DNA of 64,000 nucleotides from contig JAENZI010000001.1 of assembly GCA_016841365.1 (NCBI GenBank), positions 1 through 64,000 of the forward strand, read 5' to 3'. Made by a program: the position numbers and the translations under genes. Below the pieces are notes generated by a model. It ran no database searches, was not told where the DNA came from, and was given only the letters and a program-made list of their open reading frames with translations. Positions 26,359-34,741 of the stretch are shown piece after piece; within the stretch, counting starts at the first letter, position 1; every line of letters starts with the position of its first letter. This DNA is from Anaerolineaceae bacterium (lineage in GTDB: Bacteria; Chloroflexota; Anaerolineae; Anaerolineales; Anaerolineaceae).

Positions 26359-26700
26359 CTAAATTTGCTCGAAGTATTCCACCGGGATGGTGTAGAGTAG
26401 AGCGCCGCCTTCGACGGCTTCGAGCACTGGCAATTGTGTGAGTTCTGGTGTGGCGCGCAATTGAACCGGGACCAGTTTTTGGTAAGGCTGGCAATATTTT
26501 TGAACGAGCGCGTTGAGCGTTTTCATTCTGGAATGGTTGAGCCCAAGCATCAGCCAAACCGTGGCTTCGTGAAACAGACTGCTGGTATTGTCGATGACCG
26601 TGAAGTAGAAGTGCTGCTTATTTAACTTCGCCATCAACTTTTTAGATTGTGTCTGTGACACGATGATCAATGCCAGCAGGTCAATGTTTAGGTCAACCAT
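26359..26700 (-). CDS. cyclic-di-AMP receptor-like PII-fold protein (DarA/DUF970 type)
   Basis: 113 residues. The start ALIIVSQTQSKKLMAKLNKQ and the ending VEGGALLYTIPVEYFEQI fit the PII-like c-di-AMP receptors (DarA/PstA), where the last beta strand is GGATVFVLPVE-like. The central GN-T-T loop that binds the ligand in Gram-positive proteins is not conserved (NTSSLFHEAT here), so ligand binding is uncertain. It probably forms a trimer. Followed by the MFS gene (45 bp), suggesting it regulates that transporter. No c-di-AMP cyclase is in the window. Confidence 0.6.
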   Translation of the reverse strand: MVDLNIDLLALIIVSQTQSKKLMAKLNKQHFYFTVIDNTSSLFHEATVWLMLGLNHSRMKTLNALVQKYCQPYQKLVPVQLRATPELTQLPVLEAVEGGALLYTIPVEYFEQI

Positions 26701-26795
26701 GCGTTATCCTCTGTTTAGTTAGCAATTCACCCATCATTTTACAACGAATTGATGGAATTTGTCTGCCATCAAGATAATGCAGAAACATTTAAATC

Positions 26796-26827
26796 AATAC
26801 ATCCCGGGTGTGACTGCCCGGGATGTA
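26796..26827 (-). terminator. terminator of kamA
   Basis: ATACATCCCGGG and CCCGGGATGTAT, 12-bp arms with an 8-nt loop, beyond the kamA stop on the minus strand. The T-rich tail TTGATTTAAATG is moderate. Confidence 0.7.
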
Positions 26828-26852
26828 TGTATTCTTGGTTTCAGCGATTGCT

Positions 26853-28196
26853 TCAGGGCGTGATGTCCTCCTGCTTGCCGTCGCCAATGCCGCGCGGCAC
26901 CCATTTTTTCTTATCTGCCCGTAAGCGGTGCACTTCACCGCCGCGCTGGTGTAGCTGGTCGAACCCTTCTGGCTTGAGGAACATATCTTCACCATCGAGC
27001 AGGCCGAAAACGCCGCTCTGACCGGGTTCCAGGGTTTCATCTTTAAAAGGGGCAACAAGGGCAGGATCGATTGGATCATACTCAAGCGGTTCCTCATAAG
27101 TGGTGATATACCCTTCGTAATTTCGGAGGACGACTTTGTGATCTGAATAACTCAGGATGTAATTGGGGCTGAGCGGGATTTTGCCGCCGCCGCCAGGTGC
27201 ATCAACCACATAAGTGGGGACAGCGAATCCAGATGTGTGACCGCGTAATGCTTCGATGATCTCAATCCCTTTGCCAATAGGTGTGCGGAAGTGTCCGGCG
27301 CCGTGAACCAGGTCGCACTGGTAAAGATAATAGGGACGGACGCGCATCCGCACAAGGTCATGGACGAGTTTGCGCTGGATGTGTGGATCGTCATTCACAC
27401 CTGCCAGCAGGACGGACTGGTTGCCCAGGGGAACCCCTGCCCGCGATAATTTATCGCACGCATCTGCCAGTTCAGCCGTAATCTCAGTGGGATGATTAAC
27501 ATGGATGTTGAGCCACACCGGGTGGTATTTTTGCAGCATATCGGTCAGTTCTTCTGTTACGCGCTGTGGCATGAACACAGGCACGCGTGAACCAATCCGG
27601 ATGATTTCGATATGGGGGATTTCCCTGAGTGCTGTCAACAAACGTTCGAGCACTTTGGGCGCGAGGGTCAGCGGATCGCCGCCTGAGAGCAATACATCCC
27701 GCACCTGTGGAGTGCGGCGCAGGTAATCAAGCTGCGCCTCGAAATCTTTGGATGAAAAGGTCTGCGATGGATCACCCACGATACGAGAGCGGGTGCAATA
27801 CCGGCAATAACTGGCGCACTGCGAGGTGACCAGCATCAACACACGGTCTGGGTATCGGTGGACAAGCCCCGGCACCGGTGAGTGTGCGTCTTCCGCCAGG
27901 GAATCTTCCATTTCACCTGTAAAAGGAACGATCTCTCCTGCAGTGGGGATGACCTGCTTGCGGATGGGGTCCAGCGGATTATCCGGATCGATCAACGAGG
28001 TAAAGTAGGGGGTGATGTCTACTCTGAATAGCCCTCTTTGGCTGAGTGCTTTGCGTTCGCTTTCGGTAAGGGTGAGTATTTGCTCAAAATCTTCAATGGA
28101 ATTCAGGCGGTGACTGAGCTGCCAGCGCCAATCGGTCCATTTTTCATCGGGGATATCTGCAAAAGCGGGTGCCCTTTTGGATGGGAAAGGTTCCAT
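26853..28196 (-). CDS. kamA: lysine 2,3-aminomutase
   Basis: 447 residues. Radical SAM cluster motif QCASYCRYCTRS (C127, C131, C134) and downstream LSGGDPLT (about 195-202); GAGHFRTPIGKGI and VDAPGGGGKIPL (the PLP-lysine region) are typical of KamA. It converts lysine to beta-lysine using SAM and PLP, either for lysine fermentation or for N-epsilon-acetyl-beta-lysine osmolyte production. RBS AGGAGA lies 6-7 nt before ATG. The usual partner AblB acetyltransferase is not adjacent; the GNAT gene at 29349 is RimJ/RimL-like and is not an obvious AblB. Confidence 0.95.
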   Translation of the reverse strand: MEPFPSKRAPAFADIPDEKWTDWRWQLSHRLNSIEDFEQILTLTESERKALSQRGLFRVDITPYFTSLIDPDNPLDPIRKQVIPTAGEIVPFTGEMEDSLAEDAHSPVPGLVHRYPDRVLMLVTSQCASYCRYCTRSRIVGDPSQTFSSKDFEAQLDYLRRTPQVRDVLLSGGDPLTLAPKVLERLLTALREIPHIEIIRIGSRVPVFMPQRVTEELTDMLQKYHPVWLNIHVNHPTEITAELADACDKLSRAGVPLGNQSVLLAGVNDDPHIQRKLVHDLVRMRVRPYYLYQCDLVHGAGHFRTPIGKGIEIIEALRGHTSGFAVPTYVVDAPGGGGKIPLSPNYILSYSDHKVVLRNYEGYITTYEEPLEYDPIDPALVAPFKDETLEPGQSGVFGLLDGEDMFLKPEGFDQLHQRGGEVHRLRADKKKWVPRGIGDGKQEDITP

Positions 28197-28344
28197 CTAT
28201 TGTCTCCTTTTTGGTTTTAGTCTGAACTGACCCTGGTAATAGGGACGTGTAACTCGTTGGTGAATTTTAAATGGTTTGCTTTGATTAATCAATTCTCTTA
28301 GTGAGATTGAGATCAATCAAAAGAAATAATCATTCAACGTTGAT

Positions 28345-29334
28345 CTATTCGTTGAACATGGCGCCGACACTGCGTCCTTCGTTGGCACGACGGATCACTT
28401 CACCCAACATGGCACTGATGGAAAGTAGTACCAAACGGTCTCCAAACAAGGCTTGTTTTTCTTTGGGGATATGAACCGTGTTGAGGGTGATGAATTGTTT
28501 GACCGGCAGGCTTGCCAATCGTTCAGCGGCATTTTCTGAAAGGATGGGATGCACAAACACCATGTAGATGTCGCGGGCGCCATGTGCTTTGAGGATTTCA
28601 ACCGCATGCACCATGGATCCACCGGTGTTGACTTCATCATCCACCAGAATCACATCACGATCCTTGACCTCACCAATGATGGTCATTGATTGGGGGTTCT
28701 TGATATCTGCTGTGCGCTTTTTTTCGATAAAAGCCAGCCCAGTGTGCAGGAGTTCAGCATAAGTGCGCCCTTTTTTTGCAAATCCCAGGTCTGCGGTGAC
28801 TACAACCGGATTATAAAGGTTAGGTGCGATTTCCAGCAGGTAATCCTTGAGGATGTGGAAGCCACGCAAAACGTCGCCAGGGATTGAGAAGAACCCCTGG
28901 ATCTGCCCGGCATGCAGGTCAAAGGTCATATAGCGGTCGGCACCGGCAATTTGGATCATATCCGCAACCAGGCGGGCTGTAATTGGCACGCGGGGCTTGT
29001 CCTTTTTATCTGATCTGCCGTAACACAAATAGGGGACGACAGCCGTAATCCGACCTGCAGAATCCAATTTAAGGGTCTGGATCAAGATCAATAATTCCAT
29101 CAGGTTACGATGCACAGGTGAGGATGTGGTTTGGATCACATAGCAATCCTGACCGCGCACACTGGAATGAAGGCGGACAAACAGGTTCTCGTTGGGGAAC
29201 TCAATGATATCTCTGCCGCACAGGGGCTGTCCAAGATAGTCTGAAATCTCGTCTGCAAGGTGAGGTGAGGCTGTGCCAGCAAAGAGTTTGATGTTTCCGT
29301 AGAGTAAATCATGCTGCATGTGAGGGGTAGCCAT
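28345..29334 (-). CDS. prs: ribose-phosphate pyrophosphokinase (PRPP synthetase)
   Basis: 329 residues from ATG 29334 (AAAGGA about 9 nt upstream); a longer frame to 29388 overlaps the preceding GNAT gene and lacks an RBS. Motifs: LFAGTASPHLADEI, NENLFVRLHSSVRGQD (flexible loop), PYLCYGRSDKKDKPR, FDLHAGQIQGFF and the PRPP loop VILVDDEVNTGGSMVHA. It makes PRPP from ribose-5-phosphate and ATP. The metal-binding HA.QIQGFF motif is complete. Lies 14 bp after the GNAT gene, so they are probably co-transcribed. Confidence 0.95.
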   Translation of the reverse strand: MATPHMQHDLLYGNIKLFAGTASPHLADEISDYLGQPLCGRDIIEFPNENLFVRLHSSVRGQDCYVIQTTSSPVHRNLMELLILIQTLKLDSAGRITAVVPYLCYGRSDKKDKPRVPITARLVADMIQIAGADRYMTFDLHAGQIQGFFSIPGDVLRGFHILKDYLLEIAPNLYNPVVVTADLGFAKKGRTYAELLHTGLAFIEKKRTADIKNPQSMTIIGEVKDRDVILVDDEVNTGGSMVHAVEILKAHGARDIYMVFVHPILSENAAERLASLPVKQFITLNTVHIPKEKQALFGDRLVLLSISAMLGEVIRRANEGRSVGAMFNE

Positions 29335-29348
29335 TTTTTCAGGTCCTT

Positions 29349-29924
29349 TTAAACTTGAGATCTTGTTATTTTTTCTTTGTGCAACCATTCATCCTTAATC
29401 ACGCTCATCAGATAGATGTCATAATACCGGCCGTGCTGGTAGTGTGCCTGGCGGTAGATGCCCTCGTGCGTGAAACCAGCTTTTTCATAAGCCCTGATGC
29501 CGCGCTTGTTCTTATCGATCACCTGCAACCAGATCCGGTGCAGGTTCAGGGTATTGAAGCCATGTTCTAATAAACATTGCATGGTTTCTGTGCCGAAGCC
29601 CTGGTTCCAAAATTCCTTTTCACCGATCATAATCCCAACTTCGGATGAGCGGTTACGCCAGTCGATGTTGAGAAACTGGCAATTCCCGATGGGGCGGTAA
29701 TCCTGGTCAGAATCGTCTTCAGGCAATTCGATCACCAGCGTGTGTTCGCTGGTTGGGTTGCTCATCATGGCATCGAACCACTGTTCTTCTGCAGCGTGTG
29801 ACATCGGCATCGCAAACAGGAGATCTTCTGTAACCTCAGGGTCATTAATCCAGCGGACAAAAGTAGGGATATCTTCCCTTTCTGCTGCCCGCAATCGAAT
29901 TCTTGTGCTGTGAATATGTGCCAT
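29349..29924 (-). CDS. GNAT family N-acetyltransferase, RimJ/RimL type
   Basis: 191 residues. LRAAEREDIPTFVRWINDPEVTEDL opens the domain; IGEKEFWNQGFGTETMQCLLEHGFNTLNLHRIWLQV contains the acetyl-CoA-binding Q/R-x-x-G-x-G/A equivalent (NQGFGT) and KNKRGIRAYEKAGF is the C-terminal acceptor-side signature. Acetylates a protein N terminus or a small amine; substrate not readable. RBS AAAGG lies upstream. It is followed by prs at 14 bp and preceded by aspS on the same strand. Confidence 0.9.
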   Translation of the reverse strand: MAHIHSTRIRLRAAEREDIPTFVRWINDPEVTEDLLFAMPMSHAAEEQWFDAMMSNPTSEHTLVIELPEDDSDQDYRPIGNCQFLNIDWRNRSSEVGIMIGEKEFWNQGFGTETMQCLLEHGFNTLNLHRIWLQVIDKNKRGIRAYEKAGFTHEGIYRQAHYQHGRYYDIYLMSVIKDEWLHKEKITRSQV

Positions 29925-29955
29925 GGCAACCCTGCCTTTCAGAATGGCAAATGGC

Positions 29956-31275
29956 TTAAGGTGTCAGCCTGGTTGGCCCGCGGAAGATATAAACCGCTTC
30001 GCGAATATTGGAAAGATCGAGCATGATCATCAGGAACCGGCTAAGGCCAAAGCCAAACCCACCGTGGGGCGGCGTGCCATATCTGAAATAATTGAGATAG
30101 TCCTGGATCGGCTCAACGGTCAGCCCCTTGGCCACAGCCTGTGTTTTAAGCACCTCATAGCGGTGTTCGCGTTGTGCCCCTGTGGCGACTTCAAGCCCCT
30201 TGCCGATCAGGTCAAAGCTGCGGGTGATATTTTCTTCATCTGGCTTGAGCATATGATAAAACGGTCGGGCTTCAAATGGCCATTCGGTCACAAAAACATA
30301 GTCATGACCCTGGGTTTCTTTGAAGTGCGAACCGAGCGCTCGTTCCGCACCCGGGTCAAGGTCATGCTTCTTTTCCGGCGGGAGGTCATAACCGATCTTT
30401 TCGAGCAGTTCATGGGCTTCTGCCATGGTGATGCGCGGAAAGGGCACGGCAGGCGCTTCTAGTTTGACATTCAGCAGGTTTTCAATTTCAGAGCCGTGTT
30501 TTTCAATCACCTTTTCGTAAGTGTAGGCTAACCAGCGTTCCATAAAGGCCATCACATCTTCATGAGAATCGATCCAGGACATCTCCATATCGACACCGGT
30601 AAACTCGGTCATGTGGCGGGATGTAAAGGAGGGGTCTGCCCGGAATACGGGTCCGATTTCAAACACCCGTTCGTAGCCGGCGGCCATAGCCATCTGCTTA
30701 TAAAATTGGGGCGACTGCGCCAGGTAGGCGGTAGTCTCAAAGTAAGGGATGGTAAAGAGTTCTGCACCGCTCTCGCTGGGGGCACCCATGATCTTTGGCG
30801 AGTGAATCTCGATAAAATTGTGATCGAGCCAGTATTCGCGCATGGCCTGCTCTGCAGTGGTCTGAACTTCAAAGATCAACTGGTTGACATCACGGCGCAG
30901 GTCAAGATAACGCCAATCAAGGCGGAAGTCCTGCTCTGGCAAATATTCGCCAAAAGGTTCAAAGGGCAGGGGAACTTCGGCTGCGTTCTCGATGACCAAA
31001 TCTTCAAGCTGGATTTCAAGCCCGCCCAGTTTGACGATTTCGTTTTCGACCACCTTGCCGATCAACGTCAGGGCTGATTCGGTGCCAAGCGCAGAGATTT
31101 GTTCAGCAAGCTGTGGATTGCCTTTTTTGAAGTGGGCGATTTGAGCCATGCCTGTGCGATCCCGGATAATCAGGAACTGCATGCTCTTTTGATCGCGCAG
31201 CGTGTGCAGCCATCCCTGAACCTTCACCTGTTCGTTGATGTGTTTATTCAAATCTTTGATTAGCGTTCGTTCCAT
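29956..31275 (-). CDS. aspS: aspartyl-tRNA synthetase, archaeal-type (possibly non-discriminating)
   Basis: 439 residues, the short archaeal/eukaryal form, without the bacterial GAD insertion (bacterial AspRS is about 590). OB-fold anticodon domain at 1-105 (VQGWLHTLRDQKSMQFLIIRD). Class II motifs: SPKIMGAPSESGAELF (motif 1 region), FRADPSFTSRHMTEFTGVD (motif 2) and GFGFGLSRFLMIMLDLSNIRE (motif 3). This type often charges both tRNA-Asp and tRNA-Asn and needs GatCAB; no gatCAB genes are in the window. RBS AGGAGAAG. Minus strand, ahead of the GNAT-prs pair. Confidence 0.95.
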   Translation of the reverse strand: MERTLIKDLNKHINEQVKVQGWLHTLRDQKSMQFLIIRDRTGMAQIAHFKKGNPQLAEQISALGTESALTLIGKVVENEIVKLGGLEIQLEDLVIENAAEVPLPFEPFGEYLPEQDFRLDWRYLDLRRDVNQLIFEVQTTAEQAMREYWLDHNFIEIHSPKIMGAPSESGAELFTIPYFETTAYLAQSPQFYKQMAMAAGYERVFEIGPVFRADPSFTSRHMTEFTGVDMEMSWIDSHEDVMAFMERWLAYTYEKVIEKHGSEIENLLNVKLEAPAVPFPRITMAEAHELLEKIGYDLPPEKKHDLDPGAERALGSHFKETQGHDYVFVTEWPFEARPFYHMLKPDEENITRSFDLIGKGLEVATGAQREHRYEVLKTQAVAKGLTVEPIQDYLNYFRYGTPPHGGFGFGLSRFLMIMLDLSNIREAVYIFRGPTRLTP

Positions 31276-31338
31276 GGTGTTCTTCTCCTGTCGTGTTTTG
31301 CCGGCAATGCGCCGGTAATAATTGCGATAATTTTAAGG

Positions 31339-32355
31339 TTATATCAGCGCCTCAGCAGCCTCAATCGGTGTGCGTTTTCGGGCGATTACGTCAGAAAGGA
31401 CGGCATCAAACCAGGCCTTGTCGATCTTCTGCTGCCACTGCAGTAAGAGCATATCTTTGATCAAGGCGTCGAGGTCTCGGCGTAAACGGTTTTCTTCTTT
31501 GACCTGCCATAAACCGGTTTCTTGCAAATAAATTCTGTGACGTTTAATATCAGCAGCCAACTGATTTATCCCATCACCATTGGTGGCAGTGACCAGGTGG
31601 ATGGATGGCTTCCAGTGATGTTCTGGTTGGTTATCAATTGTTTTTGTGCCAGCGTTTCCTCTAAGCATGTGTTTGCCTGCAGAAGAGAGGCTGCCGCCTC
31701 CGTGTGCCATGTCGAGCATGGCTTGCAGGGCGCGAGCGGTGTTTTCTGCCTCCGGACGGTCGGACTTGTTGACCACAAGGATATCAGCGATTTCGAGGAT
31801 GCCCGCTTTAATGGCTTGAATGTCATCTCCGAGACCAGGTGCTTCGACCACCACGACTGTATGGGCTAAACGTGCGATATCCACTTCGGCTTGCCCGGCA
31901 CCGACCGTTTCGATCAGGATTAGGTCAAAACCTGCACCATCCAGCACGGTGACGAAAGCAGCAGTGCTGTGCGCCAGGCCGCCCAGCGCGCCGCGGGATG
32001 CCATCGAGCGGATGAAAATGCCTTTATCACCCGCCAGATCATGCATACGGATGCGGTCGCCGAGCAGTGCACCGCCTGAAAATGGGGAGGTCGGGTCGAC
32101 TGCGATGATCGCCACTTTTGGGGCAATTTTCTGATCTTCCTGCTGGCGGAATGCCTTTGCCAACTGGTTGACGAGGGTGCTTTTGCCCGTTCCCGGTGCG
32201 CCGGTGATGCCAATCAGGTGGGCTTTGCCTGAATGCGGGAAGAGTGCCGCCTGGATTTCACGGGAGCCTGGGTGATTGTTTTCTACAAGGGTCAGCGCAC
32301 GAGAAAGGGCGCGCCGGTCACCCTGGCGAATGGCGAGGGGGTCAATCTGAGTCAT
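31339..32355 (-). CDS. meaB: methylmalonyl-CoA mutase-associated GTPase MeaB
   Basis: 338 residues of the G3E/ArgK family. Walker A GITGAPGTGKSTLV near 50-63, VAIIAVDPTSPFSGGALLGDRIRM (switch region), LILIETVGAGQAEVDIA and NKSDR as base-specificity motif, followed by a helical C-terminal dimerisation arm. It loads and protects the B12 cofactor of acyl-CoA mutases. Its start lies 2 nt from the end of the B12-binding subunit gene, so the two are co-translated. The catalytic mutase subunit is not in the window. Confidence 0.94.
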   Translation of the reverse strand: MTQIDPLAIRQGDRRALSRALTLVENNHPGSREIQAALFPHSGKAHLIGITGAPGTGKSTLVNQLAKAFRQQEDQKIAPKVAIIAVDPTSPFSGGALLGDRIRMHDLAGDKGIFIRSMASRGALGGLAHSTAAFVTVLDGAGFDLILIETVGAGQAEVDIARLAHTVVVVEAPGLGDDIQAIKAGILEIADILVVNKSDRPEAENTARALQAMLDMAHGGGSLSSAGKHMLRGNAGTKTIDNQPEHHWKPSIHLVTATNGDGINQLAADIKRHRIYLQETGLWQVKEENRLRRDLDALIKDMLLLQWQQKIDKAWFDAVLSDVIARKRTPIEAAEALI

Positions 32356-32357
32356 AA

Positions 32358-32765
32358 TTAGGCTTCTGCAGGGTTGAACGCCTGGAAAATATCCTCTGCG
32401 ACTTTTTGTGTGTCGGTCCCGGGGCCGTAAACCGCGTAAACACCCTGTTCGAGCAATTCGGGAATATCTTCTTTGGGGATGATGCCGCCGACGAATACTT
32501 TGACATCGCTGAGCTGGTTTTCATGTAATTTTTTGACAACGGCTGGCACCAGCACGGTGTGTGCGCCGGATAAGATGGATAGACCCACAACGTCTACATC
32601 TTCCTGTAAGGCGGCTTCAGCAATCATCTCTGGTGTTTGGCGGAGACCGGTGTAGATCACTTCCATCCCGGCATCACGCAATGCCCTGGCGATGACTTTT
32701 GCCCCGCGGTCATGGCCGTCAAGGCCTGGTTTTGCAATTAAAACTCGAATTTTCTTTTCCGTCAT
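32358..32765 (-). CDS. cobalamin-binding subunit of an acyl-CoA mutase
   Basis: 135 residues forming only the B12-binding Rossmann-like domain: [19 protein letters not shown] contains DxHxxG (the His ligand to cobalt), [11 protein letters not shown] the SxL segment and [12 protein letters not shown] the GG segment. It matches the small or C-terminal portion of methylmalonyl-CoA, isobutyryl-CoA or ethylmalonyl-CoA mutases. Upstream of and co-translated with meaB. The catalytic large subunit must be encoded elsewhere. Confidence 0.92.
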   Translation of the reverse strand: MTEKKIRVLIAKPGLDGHDRGAKVIARALRDAGMEVIYTGLRQTPEMIAEAALQEDVDVVGLSILSGAHTVLVPAVVKKLHENQLSDVKVFVGGIIPKEDIPELLEQGVYAVYGPGTDTQKVAEDIFQAFNPAEA

Positions 32766-32903
32766 TCACTTCTCCATATCATTTGGTTGCATTCATGATT
32801 ATACCGCGTTCAAACCCTGTTATTGCCCGTTTAACGACAGTTTATTGGTATTTCAAATCAAATAATAGGTAGTATTTTTATGGCCCGATCAAATCATTGA
32901 GTA

Positions 32904-32937
32904 ACAAAAAAGTTCTGCAGGGTATGCTGCAGAACTT
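32904..32937 (-). terminator. terminator of the flavin reductase gene
   Basis: AAGTTCTGCAG (32910-32920) pairs with CTGCAGAACTT (32927-32937). On the minus strand the tail is TTTTTTGTTAC. Confidence 0.85.
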
Positions 32938-32948
32938 CTGTTATTTGG

Positions 32949-33476
32949 TCAGGAGGAGAATTTTTCTGTTCCGAAGGCTGCCTGGATCCAGCCGTAGTAG
33001 ATACGGTGGAAATCACGTTTGGGGTATTGTTTATAAATGCTTTCATCCAAAAAATGTGCCGGGTTGAGGTCGTTTTCATAGACCTTGCGGCATTCAATCA
33101 CTAATTCGGCTTCTTTGAAGGAGGGGGCAGCAATTGATGTTGATGGCTCAGGTGTCAGCCCGGATTGAGCGATTTTATCGCCATCCCGTCCGGATTTGGT
33201 GCCAAGAAGTTTAAGGGCATCGTGAAATGCATCAGGGAAGGCGGTAATGGTGAAGGTGTCATATTTTTCCATGAATTCATAAGTGTAGCGGGAGTGGCGC
33301 ACGGCAACGAAAGCAAAGGGTTTGCTCCACATGGTGCCGATTGCACCCCAGCCGATCGTCATCGTGTTAAAGTTGCCCTCCGCGTAATCCCCGGCGGTCA
33401 GCAAAGCCCATTGCTCGTCGAAGAGGTGGTGGGGTTTTAGTGTCAATTGTGCTATCTCTATTGTGTTTCTGTGCAT
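32949..33476 (-). CDS. flavin reductase-like FMN-binding protein
   Basis: 175 residues. Typical split-barrel flavin reductase of small type: LTAGDYAEGNFNTMTIGWGAIG near 27-48, KPFAFVAVRHSRYTYEFMEK and FTITAFP fit the FMN-binding region. Reduces flavin or acts as a redox carrier with NAD(P)H. RBS AAAGGAG lies 5 nt before ATG. Monocistronic with a strong terminator, divergent from ruvB across 210 bp. Confidence 0.87.
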   Translation of the reverse strand: MHRNTIEIAQLTLKPHHLFDEQWALLTAGDYAEGNFNTMTIGWGAIGTMWSKPFAFVAVRHSRYTYEFMEKYDTFTITAFPDAFHDALKLLGTKSGRDGDKIAQSGLTPEPSTSIAAPSFKEAELVIECRKVYENDLNPAHFLDESIYKQYPKRDFHRIYYGWIQAAFGTEKFSS

Positions 33477-33660
33477 GGTGCTCCTTTCTATGAATTTATA
33501 ATACCATCTCAGTTAAAGAACGAAGCGGCGAATTTTCGTAATGCCGATATTTCTTAAGGCCGTTGGTACCGTGTTTATCTCGTTCAACATCGGTATACAA
33601 ACTTAGAAACGAAACATGAAACAACCTATTTTATCAACAGTTGTCATTAACCTGAATATG

Positions 33661-33679
33661 CCCGATGTTCGGGTATAAT
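33661..33679 (+). promoter_or_regulatory. ruvB promoter (leaderless) with overlapping inverted repeat
   Basis: TATAAT (33674-33679) lies 7 nt before the ruvB ATG at 33687, with no Shine-Dalgarno. Immediately before it, CCCGA-TGT-TCGGG (33661-33673) is a perfect inverted repeat that would block the promoter if bound. A LexA-type or other repressor site is possible; the sequence is not the canonical B. subtilis SOS box. Confidence 0.5.
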
Positions 33680-33686
33680 CGAGCCT

Positions 33687-34724
33687 ATGATGGCAGACCG
33701 AAATGACCACGTAACCAATGGTGAAGAGCACCCCGAAGATCATTTAGATAGGGCTTTAAGGCCGAACAACCTTAATGAGTTGATCGGTCAGGATCAGATT
33801 AAAGAAAATTTACGAATCCTAATCGAGGCTGCAAAACTTCGTTCGGAAGCGCTGGATCATGTTCTTTTTTATGGCCCGCCAGGTTTGGGGAAAACCACCT
33901 TGGCGCATATTCTTGCCACTGAAATGGGTGTGGATATAAAAGTCACCTCCGGGCCGGCGATTGAACGCGCCGGTGACCTGGCTGCGATCCTCACCAACCT
34001 GCACGCCGGGGATATTTTGTTTATTGATGAGATTCATCGCCTGGGTAAAGTGGTCGAAGAGGTGCTTTACCCTGCCATGGAAGATTTTTCATTGGATATT
34101 GTAATTGGCAAGGGGCCGGCAGCGCGCTCGATACGGCTAAAGCTGCCGCATTTTACGGTGGTGGGTGCAACAACCCGCCTGGCATTGGTAACTTCGCCGC
34201 TGCGTGCCCGGTTTGGTGCCACTTACCGGCTGGATTATTATGATCAGGATGCGCTGATCGATATCGTCCAGCGCGGCGCCCGTTTATTGAAGGTTGATTA
34301 TTCAGAAGATGGCGTGGTCAAAATTGCCAACCGGTCACGGGGTACCCCGCGTGTTGCGCTGCGGATGCTTCGCCGGGTGCGGGATTATGCACAGGTGCGT
34401 GCTGAAGGAAAGATCACCGGCGATGTATCGGAGGCAGCGCTGGATCTGCTGAACATTGATGGCCAGGGGTTGGATGACCTGGACCGTCGGGTGCTTTTGT
34501 GTGTGATCGAGAAATATAACGGCGGTCCGGTAGGGTTGAATACGATTGCGGCATCGGTAAGCGAAGAACCGGACACGATCATGGATGTGGTCGAACCCTA
34601 CCTGATGCAATTGGGTTACCTGGAGCGCACCTCGCAGGGGCGCCAGGCGACACGCATCGCTTATCAGCATCTTGGGATCGCCTTCCGGGATGAAAAAACC
34701 GATCAGCAAGAAAGTCTGTTTTAG
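33687..34724 (+). CDS. ruvB: Holliday junction branch migration helicase RuvB
   Basis: 345 residues. Order: short N-terminal tail, [19 protein letters not shown], Walker [15 protein letters not shown] (about 62-75), Walker [40 protein letters not shown] (sensor and arginine finger region), then the winged helix [24 protein letters not shown]. All motor elements are present. It drives branch migration with RuvA. ruvA and ruvC are not adjacent. Two ATGs (33687, 33690) sit close to the -10 box; either may start a leaderless transcript. queA follows by 17 bp. Confidence 0.97.
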   Translation: MMADRNDHVTNGEEHPEDHLDRALRPNNLNELIGQDQIKENLRILIEAAKLRSEALDHVLFYGPPGLGKTTLAHILATEMGVDIKVTSGPAIERAGDLAAILTNLHAGDILFIDEIHRLGKVVEEVLYPAMEDFSLDIVIGKGPAARSIRLKLPHFTVVGATTRLALVTSPLRARFGATYRLDYYDQDALIDIVQRGARLLKVDYSEDGVVKIANRSRGTPRVALRMLRRVRDYAQVRAEGKITGDVSEAALDLLNIDGQGLDDLDRRVLLCVIEKYNGGPVGLNTIAASVSEEPDTIMDVVEPYLMQLGYLERTSQGRQATRIAYQHLGIAFRDEKTDQQESLF

Positions 34725-34741
34725 AGGTGAAGCATAAACTC

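Noticed and set aside
34727-34741. GTG start of queA at 34727
   Set aside because: It lies in the Shine-Dalgarno of the ATG at 34742 and adds five residues not seen in QueA.
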